Positions 54,009-63,507 of a stretch of 64,000 nt of DNA are shown piece by piece; the first letter of the stretch is position 1, and every line of letters starts with the position of its first letter. The stretch comes from Pseudonocardia sp. C8 (GTDB taxonomy: Bacteria > Actinomycetota > Actinomycetes > Mycobacteriales > Pseudonocardiaceae). The DNA lies in the NCBI RefSeq assembly GCF_014267175.1, contig NZ_JACMTR010000002.1, forward strand, positions 1,562,001 to 1,626,000, in the 5' to 3' direction. A program made the translations under genes and the position numbers. The notes under the pieces were generated by a model, which saw only the letters and a program-made list of their open reading frames with translations, was not told where the DNA came from and ran no database searches.

Positions 54009-54971
54009 GTGACCAGGCAGCCGGACGTGACCCTCACGCAGCTCCGGTACTTCGTGGAGGCGGCCTCGGTGCTGAGCATGACCAAGGCAGCCGAGGAGCT
54101 GCGGGTGGCCCAGTCGGCGGTGTCCGCGGCGGTGGCCCAGCTGGAGCGCCAGGTGGGGACACCGTTGTTCATCCGCCAGCATGCCCGCGGCCTGGTGCTG
54201 ACCGCAGCAGGGGAGGAGCTGCTGCGCGACGTGCGCGGGTTGCTCGCGCACGTCGGCGAGGTGCTGGACGCGGCGCGTGGCCGCGGGGACGATGTTCGCG
54301 GCCGGATCAAGGTGGCCTGCATGGTCACCCTCGTCCCCTTCGTGCTGCCCGATCTGCTCGCGGAACTGAGCGGTCGCTGCCCCGGGCTGGAAGTTGAGGT
54401 GCTCGAGCTCGAGGCGGCCGCGGTGAGCGCCGCACTGCGCAGCGGCGCGGTCGAGGTCGCCATCACCTACGACCTCGGACTCGGGCCGGGAGTCCGACGG
54501 GAGGTCATCGCCGAGGCCCCGCCGTACGTGGTCCTGCCGCCCGGGCACCCGCTCACGGACCGGCCGGAGGTGCGGTTGAGCGACCTGGCCGACGAACCGA
54601 TGGTGCTGCTGGACCTCCCGCACAGCCGCGAGTACTTCCGCGAGCTGCTGGGGACGGCCGGAGCCCAGCCGCGGATTGCCTACCGGTCGGCCAGCGTCGA
54701 GGCGGTACGCGGAATGGTCGCGCGGGGGCTCGGGTTCTCTCTGCTCAACCAGCAGCCGGTGCTGGACGGGACCTACAGCGGTGGGCGCGTCGAGGCGCGG
54801 CCGATCGCCGATGACGGCGTCCCGGCGCTGTCGGTCGTCGTGGCGTGGATGGAGTCGGTGCGGCGCACCGCGCGCGCACGCGCCGTCACCGACACCGCCC
54901 GCGAGGTCGTGCGGCGGCTCCGCTCGGCCACCGGGCGCCCGGGCCCCAGCCGGGGCGGCTCGCAGTCCTGA
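54009..54971 (+). CDS. LysR-family regulator
   Basis: 320 residues with HTH (TLTQLRYFVEAASVLSMTKA, ELRVAQSAVSAAVAQLERQV) and a PBP-type ligand domain. GTG at 54009. Follows the GntR gene closely and precedes the MHS transporter by 185 bases; two TGCATC-N9-GATGCA boxes (54993 and 56574) match the ATC-N9-GAT LysR motif and mark its probable targets, the transporter and the monooxygenase operon. Confidence 0.92.
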   Translation: MTRQPDVTLTQLRYFVEAASVLSMTKAAEELRVAQSAVSAAVAQLERQVGTPLFIRQHARGLVLTAAGEELLRDVRGLLAHVGEVLDAARGRGDDVRGRIKVACMVTLVPFVLPDLLAELSGRCPGLEVEVLELEAAAVSAALRSGAVEVAITYDLGLGPGVRREVIAEAPPYVVLPPGHPLTDRPEVRLSDLADEPMVLLDLPHSREYFRELLGTAGAQPRIAYRSASVEAVRGMVARGLGFSLLNQQPVLDGTYSGGRVEARPIADDGVPALSVVVAWMESVRRTARARAVTDTAREVVRRLRSATGRPGPSRGGSQS

Positions 54972-54992
54972 CCCTCGGATCGAGGCGTCATA

Positions 54993-55013
54993 TGCATCGA
55001 GGAAACCGATGCA
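54993..55013. promoter_or_regulatory. LysR-type operator candidate, site A (TGCATC-N9-GATGCA)
   Basis: TGCATC at 54993-54998 and GATGCA at 55008-55013 separated by nine bases, matching the LysR ATC-N9-GAT core. It lies between the LysR gene and the MHS transporter start at 55157. Confidence 0.7.
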
Positions 55014-55156
55014 CCGAACATATTATCTCTGTTTGATCGATCCCTAAGGCCTGCATAGCGTCGCCTCGCGAACAGCCGCCGCGGTCCGGAGCTGTTCACG
55101 GCAGGGTCGCCGGGCGCGGGCCTGTCGTCGTCTCGCGATGCCCCGCTGGAGGACCC

Positions 55157-56563
55157 GTGTCCGAGCCCACCCCACCTCCCACCACTGACGCCGCGCTCGA
55201 TGCGGCCGTCCAGGTCGATCCCGCCTCGCTGCGCCGGAGCGTGGCCGCCGGCGCGATCGGCGTCTTCGTCCATTGGTTCGACTGGGCCGTCTACGCGTAC
55301 CTCGCCACGACCATCGCGACGGTGTTCTTCCCGTCGGAGAGCGAGGTCGCCGGCGTGCTGTCCGTGTTCGCCGTGTTCGCCGTGTCGTTCGGAATCCGCC
55401 CGCTCGGCGCGCTGGTGCTAGGCCCGCTCGGCGACCGGATCGGCCGGCGGCGCACGCTCTCGATCGTCATCATCGTCATGTCGGTCGCGACGCTCGCGAT
55501 CGGACTGCTGCCCGGGTACGCGACGATCGGGATCGCGGCGCCGATTCTGCTGGTGGCCCTCCGTCTGGTGCAGGGTTTCGCCGCCGGCGGTGAGTTCGGC
55601 AGTGCCGCCAGCTTCCTGGCCGAGTACTCGCCCCGCACCCGGCGCGCGTTCGGGGTGAGCTGGCTCGAGGTCGGATCGCTGCTTGGGTTCCTCGCCGGAT
55701 CGTTCGCGTTCTACCTGCTCTCGGTCTCGTTGACCGACGATCAGATCACCTCGTGGGGGTGGCGGCTCCCGTTCCTGATAGCGGCACCCATGGGCGTGAT
55801 CGGCTACATCATCCGGACGAAGATCGAGGACACCCCGGAGTATCGGACGCTCGAGGCGACCGGCTCGGTGCCGCGCAGCCCGGTCAGGGAACTCTTCCGC
55901 ACGAACGTGCGGCAGATGCTGCAGGCCGCCGGCCTCATGACGATGATGCACGTGCTGTTCTACGCGGTGCTCACCTACCTGGTGACCTACCAGACCGACC
56001 ACCTGGGGCACTCGGCCGAGAGCGCCGCCCTGCTCTCCACGTTCGCCTCGATGCTCGGGTTGATCCTGGTGCCCGCGTTCGGGCTGCTGTCCGACCGGGT
56101 TGGGCGCAAGCCCGTCATGGTCGGAGCCGCCGGCGCGCTGCTGGTCGCGGCGACGCCCGCCTACCTGCTGATGCAGGCGGGAATGATCGGCACTGTCGTC
56201 GCGGCGCTCGGCTTGGCCGTGATCCTCTCGGCGATCCTCGCGACCCACGCCGTCTGGTCCGCCGAGATCTTCCCGACCCGGACTCGCCAGGGCGGTCTGT
56301 CGATCGCCTACAACGTCACCGCCGCGCTGTTCGCCGGCACCGTCCCGTTCTTCATGACCGTTCTCATCTCCGCCACCGGAAGCCTGATCGTCCCCGGTCC
56401 TTACCTGATGGTCGCCGCGGCGCTCGGGCTGGCCGCCGCACTGAGCATGCGGGAGACGGCGGGCAGCAGCCTGCTCCGTGCGCAGGACCTGGGCGCCGCC
56501 GCTCCCGGGGAGGCATCGACGGTGCCGCCGACCCGGGCGTCCGCCGACGGCGTGACGTCCTGA
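55157..56563 (+). CDS. MFS transporter, MHS type
   Basis: 468 residues, 12 helices, MHS marks VFVHWFDWAVYAYLATTIAT, FGIRPLGALVLGPLGDRIGR and FAAGGEFGSAASFLAEYSP. Likely proton-coupled import of an organic acid or related solute. GTG at 55157, behind GGAGGACCC. Site A upstream and site B downstream tie it to the LysR regulator and the monooxygenase operon. Confidence 0.92.
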   Translation: MSEPTPPPTTDAALDAAVQVDPASLRRSVAAGAIGVFVHWFDWAVYAYLATTIATVFFPSESEVAGVLSVFAVFAVSFGIRPLGALVLGPLGDRIGRRRTLSIVIIVMSVATLAIGLLPGYATIGIAAPILLVALRLVQGFAAGGEFGSAASFLAEYSPRTRRAFGVSWLEVGSLLGFLAGSFAFYLLSVSLTDDQITSWGWRLPFLIAAPMGVIGYIIRTKIEDTPEYRTLEATGSVPRSPVRELFRTNVRQMLQAAGLMTMMHVLFYAVLTYLVTYQTDHLGHSAESAALLSTFASMLGLILVPAFGLLSDRVGRKPVMVGAAGALLVAATPAYLLMQAGMIGTVVAALGLAVILSAILATHAVWSAEIFPTRTRQGGLSIAYNVTAALFAGTVPFFMTVLISATGSLIVPGPYLMVAAALGLAAALSMRETAGSSLLRAQDLGAAAPGEASTVPPTRASADGVTS

Positions 56564-56573
56564 GGTACGCCTT

Positions 56574-56594
56574 TGCATCAGCTCACATGATGCA
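56574..56594. promoter_or_regulatory. LysR-type operator candidate, site B (TGCATC-N9-GATGCA)
   Basis: Same hexamers and spacing as site A. The arms extend to 11 bp (CCTTTGCATCA at 56570-56580 with TGATGCAAAGG at 56588-56598), so it could also act as the transporter's terminator. It lies about 180 bases before the flavoprotein start. Confidence 0.65.
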
Positions 56595-56777
56595 AAGGTT
56601 CGAAAACATCCACTGGTCTGTTCTATCGAGACCCCCCAGACTCGGTGCATCGGCGTCCCGTCCGGGCACTCCGCCCCTCCGCCGGTGCCACCCGTCGACC
56701 TGGACGTCATCGCGGCGGGAGGCATGGCGACGTCCTGCGGGAGCGAGCGCGTCGTGATCACTGGAACGGAGGTTGAG

Positions 56778-58118
56778 ATGGCGCACCATGAGACCGAGGT
56801 CCTCGTCGTGGGCGGAGGTCAGGCCGGCGTGGCCATGAGCGAGCATCTGGGTGCACGCGGGATCGGACACCTGGTGCTCGAACGCGATCGGATCGCCGAG
56901 CGCTGGCGGACGGGCCGCTGGGACTCACTCGTGGCGAACGGTCCGGCGTGGCACGACCGCTTTCCGGGGCTCGAGTTCAGCGGCGTCGATCCCGACGGGT
57001 TCGCCTCGAAAGACCAGGTCGCGGACTACTTCGCCGCCTACGCTGAGAAGATCGCCGCACCGGTCCGCTGCGGTGTGGAGGTCCGGCGGGTGCGGAAGCA
57101 CGTCGGGCGCCCCGGTTTCCGGGTCGAGACCTCGGAGGGGACGGTCGACGCGCGCCATGTCGTGGCCGCGACCGGACCGTTCCAGAAGCCGGCAGTCCCC
57201 CCGGTTGTTCCGCGGGACGCGGGTCTGCTGCAGGTCCACTCGAGTTCCTACCGCAACCCGGAGCAGCTACCCGCGGGCGCCGTGCTCGTCGTCGGGGCGG
57301 GATCGTCGGGCGTCCAGATCGCGGACGAGCTGCGGCGCTCCGGCCGGACCGTCTACCTCTCGGTCGGTCCGCACGACCGGCCCCCGCGCCGATACCGGGG
57401 ACGGGACTTCTGCTGGTGGCTCGGGGTCCTCAACAAGTGGGACGCGGTGGCGCCCCCCAGGGGGGCGGAACACGTCACCATCGCGGTTAGCGGAGCCGAC
57501 GGAGGGCGGACCGTCGACTTCCGGGCGCTCGCGGCCGGTGGGATCACCCTGGTGGGCATGACCCGTGCGTTCGCCGACGGCCGGATGCGGTTCGCGGCGG
57601 ACCTGCGCGACAACATCGCCGGCGGGGACGCCGGCTACTTGGCGATGCTCGACGAGGCCGACGCGTATGTCGCGCGCAACGGGCTCGACCTGCCGGAGGA
57701 ACCGGAGGCCCGCGCGTTCGGGCCGGAGCCGGACTGCGTGCTCGACCCGCTTACCGAACTCGACGTGGCGACCGCCGGAGTCACCTCGATCGTCTGGGCG
57801 ACGGGGTTCGTCTCCGACTACGGCTGGCTGGAGGTCGACGCATTCGACGAGGCCGGCCGGCCGCAGCACGCCCGCGGCGTGTCCACCGAGCCAGGCGTCT
57901 ACTTCCTCGGCCTGCCCTGGCAGTCGCGACGCGGATCGAGCTTCATCTGGGGGGTCTGGCACGACGCCGCGTACGTGGCCGACCACATCATGATCCAGCG
58001 CAGCTACCTCGCGTACCCCGGTGTCGCCGACCCGCTCCGCCCGCGTCGGCCGAGCACCGGCGCCGCCCGGCCTGACCATGACACCGCGTGCACCGTCACG
58101 ACCACTGGAGCAGCCTGA
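56778..58118 (+). CDS. Flavin-dependent monooxygenase (FMO/YUCCA-like)
   Basis: 446 residues with FAD motif GGGQAG at residues 12-17, the NADPH motif GAGSSGVQIADELRRSG near residue 172, the FATG-like VWATGF near the end, and the RRYRGRDFCWWLG linker. Oxidises a nitrogen, sulfur or carbonyl substrate with NADPH and oxygen. ATG at 56778 after CGGAGGTTGAG. Stop overlaps the RidA start by one base, so operon. Confidence 0.9.
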   Translation: MAHHETEVLVVGGGQAGVAMSEHLGARGIGHLVLERDRIAERWRTGRWDSLVANGPAWHDRFPGLEFSGVDPDGFASKDQVADYFAAYAEKIAAPVRCGVEVRRVRKHVGRPGFRVETSEGTVDARHVVAATGPFQKPAVPPVVPRDAGLLQVHSSSYRNPEQLPAGAVLVVGAGSSGVQIADELRRSGRTVYLSVGPHDRPPRRYRGRDFCWWLGVLNKWDAVAPPRGAEHVTIAVSGADGGRTVDFRALAAGGITLVGMTRAFADGRMRFAADLRDNIAGGDAGYLAMLDEADAYVARNGLDLPEEPEARAFGPEPDCVLDPLTELDVATAGVTSIVWATGFVSDYGWLEVDAFDEAGRPQHARGVSTEPGVYFLGLPWQSRRGSSFIWGVWHDAAYVADHIMIQRSYLAYPGVADPLRPRRPSTGAARPDHDTACTVTTTGAA

Positions 58119-58540
58119 TGCCGACCCACACCCGGATCCGTCCGTTCAACACCCGCGACACCTATCCTGAGCAGAACCTCGACAACGACCTGTGCCAGGC
58201 CGTCGTCGCCGGCAACACGGTCTATGTCCGCGGCCAGATCGGCCAGGACCTCGACACCAGCGAGTCGGTCGGGATCGGCGACGTCGGAACCCAGGCCGAG
58301 CAGGCGATGGCGAACATCGACATGCTGCTCCGCGAGGCGGGCAGCCGGATGGAACACCTGGTCAAGCTGACCATCTACCTGGTCGACCCGCGCTACCGGG
58401 AGACCGTCTACCAGACCGTGGGGCGCTGGACCAAGGGGGTCCACCCGATCTCCACCGGTGTCGTGGTGTCCGCGCTAGCCCGTCCGGAGTGGCTCTGCGA
58501 GATCGATGCGATCGCCGTCATCCCGGAGGCCGACCGATGA
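58118..58540 (+). CDS. RidA/YjgF family protein
   Basis: 140 residues with the RidA pattern: VAGNTVYVRGQIGQDLDT, TQAEQAMANIDMLLREAGSR, LVKLTIYLVDPRYRETVY and a late conserved Arg/Glu (ARPEWLCEIDAIAV). RidA hydrolyses reactive enamines/imines. Next to a monooxygenase and an M20 hydrolase it may clear an imine made by the oxygenase. Overlaps both neighbours. Confidence 0.92.
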   Translation: MPTHTRIRPFNTRDTYPEQNLDNDLCQAVVAGNTVYVRGQIGQDLDTSESVGIGDVGTQAEQAMANIDMLLREAGSRMEHLVKLTIYLVDPRYRETVYQTVGRWTKGVHPISTGVVVSALARPEWLCEIDAIAVIPEADR

Positions 58541-59202
58541 CCTTCTCCATCGTTGCCCGGCACGAGGGGCGGTTCGGTATGGCCGTCAGCTCCTCCAGTC
58601 CCGCGGTCGCCGCTCGCTGCGTGCACCTGCGGCCCGGCGTCGGGGCCGCCGCGTCGCAGAACGTCACCGACCCCCGGCTGGGCGGGCGGACCCTCGACCG
58701 GCTGGCCGTGCACGGCGACGCCGGACGGGCGTTGAAGGAGGTCGGGGCGAACGCCACCGACCTGGAGTACCGCCAGCTGACAGCGGTCGGACCGGCGGGC
58801 CCGGCCGCCTGGTTCAGCGGGGAACACACCCTCGGTACCCACGGTGCGGCGCTCGGCCCGCACTCGGTTGCCGCCGGCAACATGCTCGTGAGCACCGACC
58901 TGCCGACGATCATGGTCGAGGCGTTCGAGTCCGCCACGGGAGAGTTCGAGGAGCGGTTGCTCGCCGCACTGAGGGCCGGGCACGAGGCGGGCGGTGAGGA
59001 GGGGCCGGTGCACTCGGCTGGCCTAGCCGTCGTCGCGGACGTGGAGTGGCGGGTGACCGACCTGCGGGTCGACTGGGCCGACGCACCGATCGACCGCCTG
59101 GCCGAGGCCGTGGAGACCTGGTTGCCACAGCGTGACGACTACGTCCGACGTGCGCTGCACCCAGCGAGCGCGCCGTCGTACGGCGTCCCGGGGGACCTGT
59201 GA
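58537..59202 (+). CDS. DUF1028 family (Ntn-fold-like) protein
   Basis: 221 residues with DUF1028 marks: TFSIVARHEGRFGMAVSSSS at the start, VGAAASQNVTDPRLG, and the GNMLVSTDL stretch. DUF1028 is suspected to be an Ntn-type hydrolase; it is often found near RidA and M20 genes. ATG at 58537 overlaps RidA's stop by 4 bases. Its role in the operon is unknown. Confidence 0.88.
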   Translation: MTFSIVARHEGRFGMAVSSSSPAVAARCVHLRPGVGAAASQNVTDPRLGGRTLDRLAVHGDAGRALKEVGANATDLEYRQLTAVGPAGPAAWFSGEHTLGTHGAALGPHSVAAGNMLVSTDLPTIMVEAFESATGEFEERLLAALRAGHEAGGEEGPVHSAGLAVVADVEWRVTDLRVDWADAPIDRLAEAVETWLPQRDDYVRRALHPASAPSYGVPGDL

Positions 59203-60338
59203 TCCGCGAGAAGGCTGCGGTCCGCACCGCCGTGGACCGGGCGGCCGACGAGCTGGTCGGATTGTCGACCGCGTTGCACGCACGGCCCGAGACCGCGTGG
59301 GAGGAGCACCACGCCGCGGAGACGGTGCCGGAGCTGCTCGACCGTCGCGGGTTCACCGTGACCCCGGCCTACCTGGGGCTGGAGACCGCGTTCCTCGCCC
59401 GGTACGGCGCGGGGCCGCTGCGGATCGCCCTGTGCGCCGAGTACGACGCGCTGCCGGGACTCGGACACGCCTGCGGACACAACCTCATCGCTGCGTCGTC
59501 GGTCGGTGCCGCCCTCGGTCTGGCCGAGGTGGCCGATGCAATCGGCCTGACCGTCGAGGTGTACGGCACCCCGGCCGAGGAAGGTGGCGGCGGCAAGATC
59601 GAGATGCTGGACCGCGGCGCGTTCCGCGACGTCGACCTCGCGATGATGGTTCACCCGGCACCGGTCGACGTCGCCGAGGCGCGGCCGTTCGCGGTCAGCC
59701 ACTCCCGGATCTCCTACGGCGGCCGGTCCGCGCACGCTGCGGCATATCCCGAGGACGGCGTGAACGCGGCTGACGCGTTCACCGTCGCCCAGGTCGCCAT
59801 CGGCCTGCTGCGCCAGCAGCTCCCGACGAGCTCGCGGGTGCACGGGATCGTCACCTCCGCAGGCTCGGCACCCAACGCAATCCCCGAGAGCTCTGTGGGG
59901 CGGTGGTACGTGCGTGCGGAGAGCCTGGCCGAGCTGGCCGCGATCGAGCCGAAAGTGCTGCGGTGCTTTGAGGCGGGCGCCCTGGCCACCGGCTGCACGT
60001 TGGAGGTGGAGGCCGAGAGCAAGCCCTACGCCGAGTTCCGCACCGACACGCGCACGTTGGAGCACTACCGGGCCAACGCCCTGGAGCTCGGCCGCGAGTT
60101 CGCGCCGGGCGGCCTGGCCGGCCGGATGAACCGAGCGTCCACCGACATGGGCAACGTGTCCCAGGTCGTCCCGGCGATCCACCCGTACATCGGGATCGGA
60201 TCGCTACCCGCGACCAACCACCAGAGGGAGTTCGCCGCGCACTGCATCGGGGCGGAGGCCGAGCGGGCGTTGCTCGACGGCGCGGTCGCGTTGGCCTGGA
60301 CGGCGGTGGACCGGGCACGCGAGGGAGGCCGGTCGTGA
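59199..60338 (+). CDS. M20-family metal-dependent amidohydrolase
   Basis: 379 residues with metal-site motifs: CAEYDALPGLGHACGHN, the Glu pair in TPAEEGGGGK, MMVHPAP with a bridging His, and a late histidine. Cleaves an amide or N-acyl bond, as in aminoacylase/aminobenzoyl-glutamate hydrolases. GTG at 59199 overlaps the DUF1028 stop by 4 bases. It probably releases an amine or acid that the other enzymes process. Last gene of the operon. Confidence 0.92.
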   Translation: MIREKAAVRTAVDRAADELVGLSTALHARPETAWEEHHAAETVPELLDRRGFTVTPAYLGLETAFLARYGAGPLRIALCAEYDALPGLGHACGHNLIAASSVGAALGLAEVADAIGLTVEVYGTPAEEGGGGKIEMLDRGAFRDVDLAMMVHPAPVDVAEARPFAVSHSRISYGGRSAHAAAYPEDGVNAADAFTVAQVAIGLLRQQLPTSSRVHGIVTSAGSAPNAIPESSVGRWYVRAESLAELAAIEPKVLRCFEAGALATGCTLEVEAESKPYAEFRTDTRTLEHYRANALELGREFAPGGLAGRMNRASTDMGNVSQVVPAIHPYIGIGSLPATNHQREFAAHCIGAEAERALLDGAVALAWTAVDRAREGGRS

Positions 60339-60371
60339 TGGTGCAACGGGCCGCCGCCGGGTGCCGACTCG

Positions 60372-63300
60372 CTACGACGCGACGACGCTCGCCGCCCGGA
60401 ATGTTTCCCCCGGCATCGCCCGCCGCAACTTCCAGGTGATCGCGATCGGCTTGCTGCCCTCATGCGAGACGTAGTCACAGGCGCCGAGGCAGAGGAACGG
60501 CGCGCCGGGGCCGATGTCGTCGGCCGGCGAGTCACGCACGAACAGCACGACGTGGCTGCCCTGTTCTCGATGCATGAGGTACCGCCGCCCCATCCCGGTC
60601 TCCGGTGACGCGGCGTTCTGAGACTCCCAGTGGAACACGTCAGGCTGCAGGGCGAAGTCGCGATACATCGTCGTGGGTGAGAAGTCGCGCTCGGTCTTGC
60701 GCAGGTTGACCAGCAGCGCGTCGACCCGGGGACCGTCGGCCCATACGACGCCGCTGGCGTGCCCGGCGGCCTTTCGAGCCAGGGACGCCCAGTCCAGCGC
60801 CGCGAGGATCTCCTCCCGGCGGTAGTGAGCGTGGCTGCGGAGCGGTACGTGCTGCAGCCCCTCACCCAGCGATCGGGGCAGGTGCCGGGCCTGATCGAGG
60901 GTGTAGGCGGTGAGTTCGCGGATCTCCGCACACACCGCGGGGTGGCGCCGGAGGTGGTCGAATCCGGCCGCGTAGCTGCCGAACCCACCCCGGTCGGGCC
61001 AGATCTGGAAGAACAGCATCCGCGCCAGTCGCTGATCGCGCTCGGTCAAGTCGGTGTACGCCGGCCCCTCCGGGTCGGCGACGCGGGCGTACACCTCGGC
61101 GCGTTCGGGGTCGTCGACGTGGCTGAGGTTCGCCAGCCGACGCAGCAGGGCGGTCTCGTCGGGGCCGGCGGCCGGGACGGTCAGCCCGGAGTCGCGGCAG
61201 AGCGCCGTCCACGACCCCTTGCTCCGGTACACGTCGGATAGCTCCCCGCCTGACGCCCGCAGGTAGCGCGCGAGCCCGGGCTCGCCGTGCGAGCGGACAT
61301 CGGCCACGAGATCCTTCCGGGACAAACGCAGCCGGTTGCGGACGTTGTCGAGCACGATCTGCTGTGCCACCGGGTCGAGCACCATCGCCGAACCGGACGG
61401 CAGGTACGGGAAGCCGTCCTCGACGTCCCGTACGACCCCGGTCCGGCTGCTCCCGGTCAGCGCCCGGTAGCGCAGGTCGAATCGGAACTCACGGCGTTGC
61501 TGGCCGATGAAGTCGAGGACGGTCAGCACGGCCTTGTCCGGCGCCCGGCGCAGCCCGCGACCGAGTTGCTGCAGGAAGATCGTTGCGCTCTGGGTGGGGC
61601 GCAGCAGGAGCACCGTGTCGACCTCGGGGACGTCGAGGCCCTCGTTGAAGACATCGACCGCGAACAGGCAGTTCACCTCGCGATCGCGCAGCCGCCGGAG
61701 CGCGTCGTCGCGGTCGTCGCGAGCGGTCCGGCCGCTCACCGCCTCGCTCGGGATACCGGCTGCGGTGAACACCCGCGCCATGTACTCGGCGTGTGCGACC
61801 GACACGCAGAACCCGAGTGCGCGCATCGCGCTGACGTCGGTGACCTTGGCCCGGGTCTCGCGGATGATCTTTGCAGCCCGGGCGTCGTTGCCAGTGTAGA
61901 GCGTGTCGAGGGCGCTGGCGTCGTAGCTGCCACGCGTCCACTCGACGCCCCGCAGGTCGACGTCGTCGGCGAGACCGAAATAGTGGAACGGCACCAGCAG
62001 GTCGGCCGCGAGCGCGTCCCAGAGCCGCAGCTCGGCGGCGCTACGGCCGTCGAAGAAGCGATCGCGGACGTCCACGCCGTCGGAGCGCTCCGGTGTCGCG
62101 GTCAGGCCGAGCAGCTCCGCCGGCCGCAGGTGATCCAGCAGCCGGCGGTAGGTTGCGGCTTCGGCGTGGTGGAACTCGTCGATGACGACGACGTCGAAGT
62201 GGTCGGCGGGGATGTTCTCCACGCCGTAGGCGGCGAGGGACTGCACGGACGCGAACACGTGGGTCCACCGTGTGGGCCGGGCACCGCCGACGTACTTCTC
62301 CCCGAACGCACCATCGGCGAGCACCGCCCGGTACGTGCGCAGCGACTGGTCCAGGATCTCCCTGCGGTGGGCGACGAACAGCAACCTCGGATGCGCGGCG
62401 CGCAGACGCTGGTAGTCGAGGGCGGCGACGACCGTCTTCCCGGTCCCGGTCGCCGCGATCACGAGGTTGCGGTGCCGGTCGTGAACCTCCCGCTCGGTGT
62501 CGAGCGCCTCGAGGAGCTGCTCCTGGTGCGGGAACGGCCGGACCTCGAGCCCGATCAGAGGGGTGTCGGCCTGCCGGGACCTTCCGAGCGCGTCCGCGAG
62601 CCGCTGCGAGTCCGCGGGGACGGCCGGGTCGTAGGAGACGAAGTCCGGTGCGTTCCAGTAGGTGTCGAACGTGGAGGTGAACTTGCGGATCAGGTCGGGC
62701 GTCGCGACCGACGAGAGACGGACGTTCCATTCCAGGCCGTCGACCAGCGCGGAGCGGGAGAGGTTCGAGCTTCCGACGAAGGCGGTATCGAAGCCGGAGT
62801 CGCGGCGGAACAGCCACGCCTTGGCGTGCAGGCGGGTCGTCGCACTCGCATAGTTGATCTTCACCTCGGCGCCGTGGCGCTGCACCAGCTCGTCGACCGC
62901 GCGTTGATCGGTGGCGCCCATGTAGGTCGTGGTGATCACCCGGAACGGGACTCCGCGCTCCCGCAGCACGTCGAGCTCGCGCTCCAGCAGGCGGATGCCG
63001 TGCCACCGGATGAACGCGCACAGCAGATCGACGCGGTCGGCGCTGGCCAGCTCCGACCGCAGCGCGGAATGTAGCTTCGGTTCACCCGCCGCGTTCGTGA
63101 ACAGGGCCGCGTCCGACAAGGGAGTGAGCGGCCGGCGAACCTCGTGGACGCCGGGAAGGACCTCTCGGGTGAGCGCGATGAGCTGTTGCAGGTCCTCGTG
63201 AAGCTGCTCGTCGTGCTCCACGAGCCCCATCAGCTGGTTGACCAGCTCGACGCGCTGCGGGGCATCGCGCTCGGCGAGCGCGTGCTCGACGACTGCGGCC

Positions 63301-63482
63301 ACGTGCCGGGCCAGCACCCGCGGCTGGACGGCCGCGTCGATGTCGTCCCAGCGTGGAGTCAGGTCGGTGACCTCGGCGAGCGCAGCCTCGAGCCGGGTGG
63401 TGCGCAGGCGTTCGTGTGCCCCGGCGCGCAGTGGTTCGGACACGCTTCCCCGTCCGTCGTCGTTCACGATCGGGTGCAGCAT
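60372..63482 (-). CDS. DEAD/DEAH-box helicase with PLD-like nuclease and DUF3427 domain
   Basis: 1036 residues. N-terminal PLD-like region with HxK motif (TTRLHAKAWLFRRDSGFDT then VGSSNLSRSAL, about residue 217), SF2 helicase core with Walker A AATGTGKT near residue 353, DEFHH box, TATPERSDG and motif VI QQLGRGLRRAP, then a C-terminal DUF3427 region. This architecture is known from DNA-repair or phage-defence-associated proteins. ATG at 63482; a GTG at 63443 (VSEPLRAG) is an alternative. It is convergent with the M20 gene and no obvious partner is near. Confidence 0.9.
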   Translation of the reverse strand: MLHPIVNDDGRGSVSEPLRAGAHERLRTTRLEAALAEVTDLTPRWDDIDAAVQPRVLARHVAAVVEHALAERDAPQRVELVNQLMGLVEHDEQLHEDLQQLIALTREVLPGVHEVRRPLTPLSDAALFTNAAGEPKLHSALRSELASADRVDLLCAFIRWHGIRLLERELDVLRERGVPFRVITTTYMGATDQRAVDELVQRHGAEVKINYASATTRLHAKAWLFRRDSGFDTAFVGSSNLSRSALVDGLEWNVRLSSVATPDLIRKFTSTFDTYWNAPDFVSYDPAVPADSQRLADALGRSRQADTPLIGLEVRPFPHQEQLLEALDTEREVHDRHRNLVIAATGTGKTVVAALDYQRLRAAHPRLLFVAHRREILDQSLRTYRAVLADGAFGEKYVGGARPTRWTHVFASVQSLAAYGVENIPADHFDVVVIDEFHHAEAATYRRLLDHLRPAELLGLTATPERSDGVDVRDRFFDGRSAAELRLWDALAADLLVPFHYFGLADDVDLRGVEWTRGSYDASALDTLYTGNDARAAKIIRETRAKVTDVSAMRALGFCVSVAHAEYMARVFTAAGIPSEAVSGRTARDDRDDALRRLRDREVNCLFAVDVFNEGLDVPEVDTVLLLRPTQSATIFLQQLGRGLRRAPDKAVLTVLDFIGQQRREFRFDLRYRALTGSSRTGVVRDVEDGFPYLPSGSAMVLDPVAQQIVLDNVRNRLRLSRKDLVADVRSHGEPGLARYLRASGGELSDVYRSKGSWTALCRDSGLTVPAAGPDETALLRRLANLSHVDDPERAEVYARVADPEGPAYTDLTERDQRLARMLFFQIWPDRGGFGSYAAGFDHLRRHPAVCAEIRELTAYTLDQARHLPRSLGEGLQHVPLRSHAHYRREEILAALDWASLARKAAGHASGVVWADGPRVDALLVNLRKTERDFSPTTMYRDFALQPDVFHWESQNAASPETGMGRRYLMHREQGSHVVLFVRDSPADDIGPGAPFLCLGACDYVSHEGSKPIAITWKLRRAMPGETFRAASVVAS

Positions 63483-63507
63483 GCCGTGCAGCTACGACAG
63501 GTCTCGC

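Noticed and set aside
60372..63482. A restriction-modification locus around the helicase
   Set aside because: No methylase, specificity or toxin gene is visible on either side within the window.
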